Shown here piece after piece: positions 21,415 to 21,469 of a DNA stretch of 21,469 bases. The translations under genes and the position numbers were made by a program. Source of the DNA: CAXBID01 sp963975495 (GTDB lineage: Bacteria; Bacteroidota; Bacteroidia; Flavobacteriales; Flavobacteriaceae); NCBI GenBank assembly GCA_963975495.1, contig CAXBID010000034.1, forward strand, positions 1 through 21,469, written 5' to 3'. The notes beneath the pieces were generated by a model that did not search any database, was not told the origin of the DNA, and saw nothing but the letters and a program-made list of their open reading frames with translations. Numbering within the stretch: the stretch's first letter is position 1; each line of letters begins with the position of its first letter.

Positions 21415-21469
21415 CATAAAACATAAAACATAAAACATAAAACATAAAACATAAAACATAAAACATAAA
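21415..21469. repeat. CATAAAA heptanucleotide tandem repeat running off the window
   Basis: Seven full copies and most of an eighth (55 bases) of CATAAAA, without a mismatch, begin 53 bases after the aminotransferase stop codon and continue to the last base of the window. The total length is unknown. No ORF lies across it in the window. Confidence 0.9.

Overview
The window is AT-rich DNA from a member of the Bacteroidota, most likely a marine or algae-associated flavobacterium (family Flavobacteriaceae). Three things point there. The protein set (UppP, DUF3098, FtsX, a CarboxypepD_reg-type TonB-dependent receptor, a flavobacterial LeuRS, a membrane-anchored MutS homologue) fits the group. Start codons have A-rich leaders rather than strong Shine-Dalgarno sites. 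Several promoter candidates match the Bacteroidota pattern TTTG / TAnnTTTG. No genus or species can be named from the sequence.

Layout. (1) 1-933, minus strand: 5' end of truB and all of uppP. (2) 981-9536: a carbohydrate-type locus with a divergent LacI regulator (minus) and, on the plus strand, a TonB-dependent receptor, a GH63 / mannosylglycerate-hydrolase-like glycosidase, a GNAT acetyltransferase, a sodium:solute symporter and glycerate 2-kinase. (3) 9652-11226, minus strand: DUF3098 membrane protein and ftsX. (4) 11776-15252, plus strand: leuS and a SemiSWEET sugar transporter. (5) 15453-19184, plus strand: alanine dehydrogenase, a YugP-type zinc metallopeptidase and a membrane-anchored MutS-family ATPase. 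(6) 19185-21469: a decayed LytTR regulator, a second GNAT enzyme, a methionine-type aminotransferase, and a CATAAAA tandem repeat that runs off the end.

How the genes work together. The strongest functional story is region 2. A cytoplasmic GH63 enzyme of about the size of bacterial mannosylglycerate/glucosylglycerate hydrolases shares an apparent operon with glycerate kinase. Import would be by the TonB receptor (outer membrane) and the SSS symporter (inner membrane). Hydrolysis would release a hexose plus D-glycerate, and the kinase would send glycerate into lower glycolysis. The LacI protein, with a double operator in the divergent intergenic region, would control it. Mannosylglycerate (digeneaside) is a red-algal solute, so this would suit an alga-associated flavobacterium. 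The substrate is inferred, not shown. The locus sits between DUF3098 and uppP, two genes usually adjacent in an ftsX-DUF3098-uppP-truB cluster, so it looks like cargo inserted into a housekeeping operon.

Almost every long gene-free stretch (9537-9651, 9907-10347, 11227-11775, 14875-14988, 19185-19260) is packed with short palindromic or hairpin repeats. Two units of this kind also appear inside the leuS reading frame, where they are translated. No rRNA, tRNA, CRISPR array or transposase was found.
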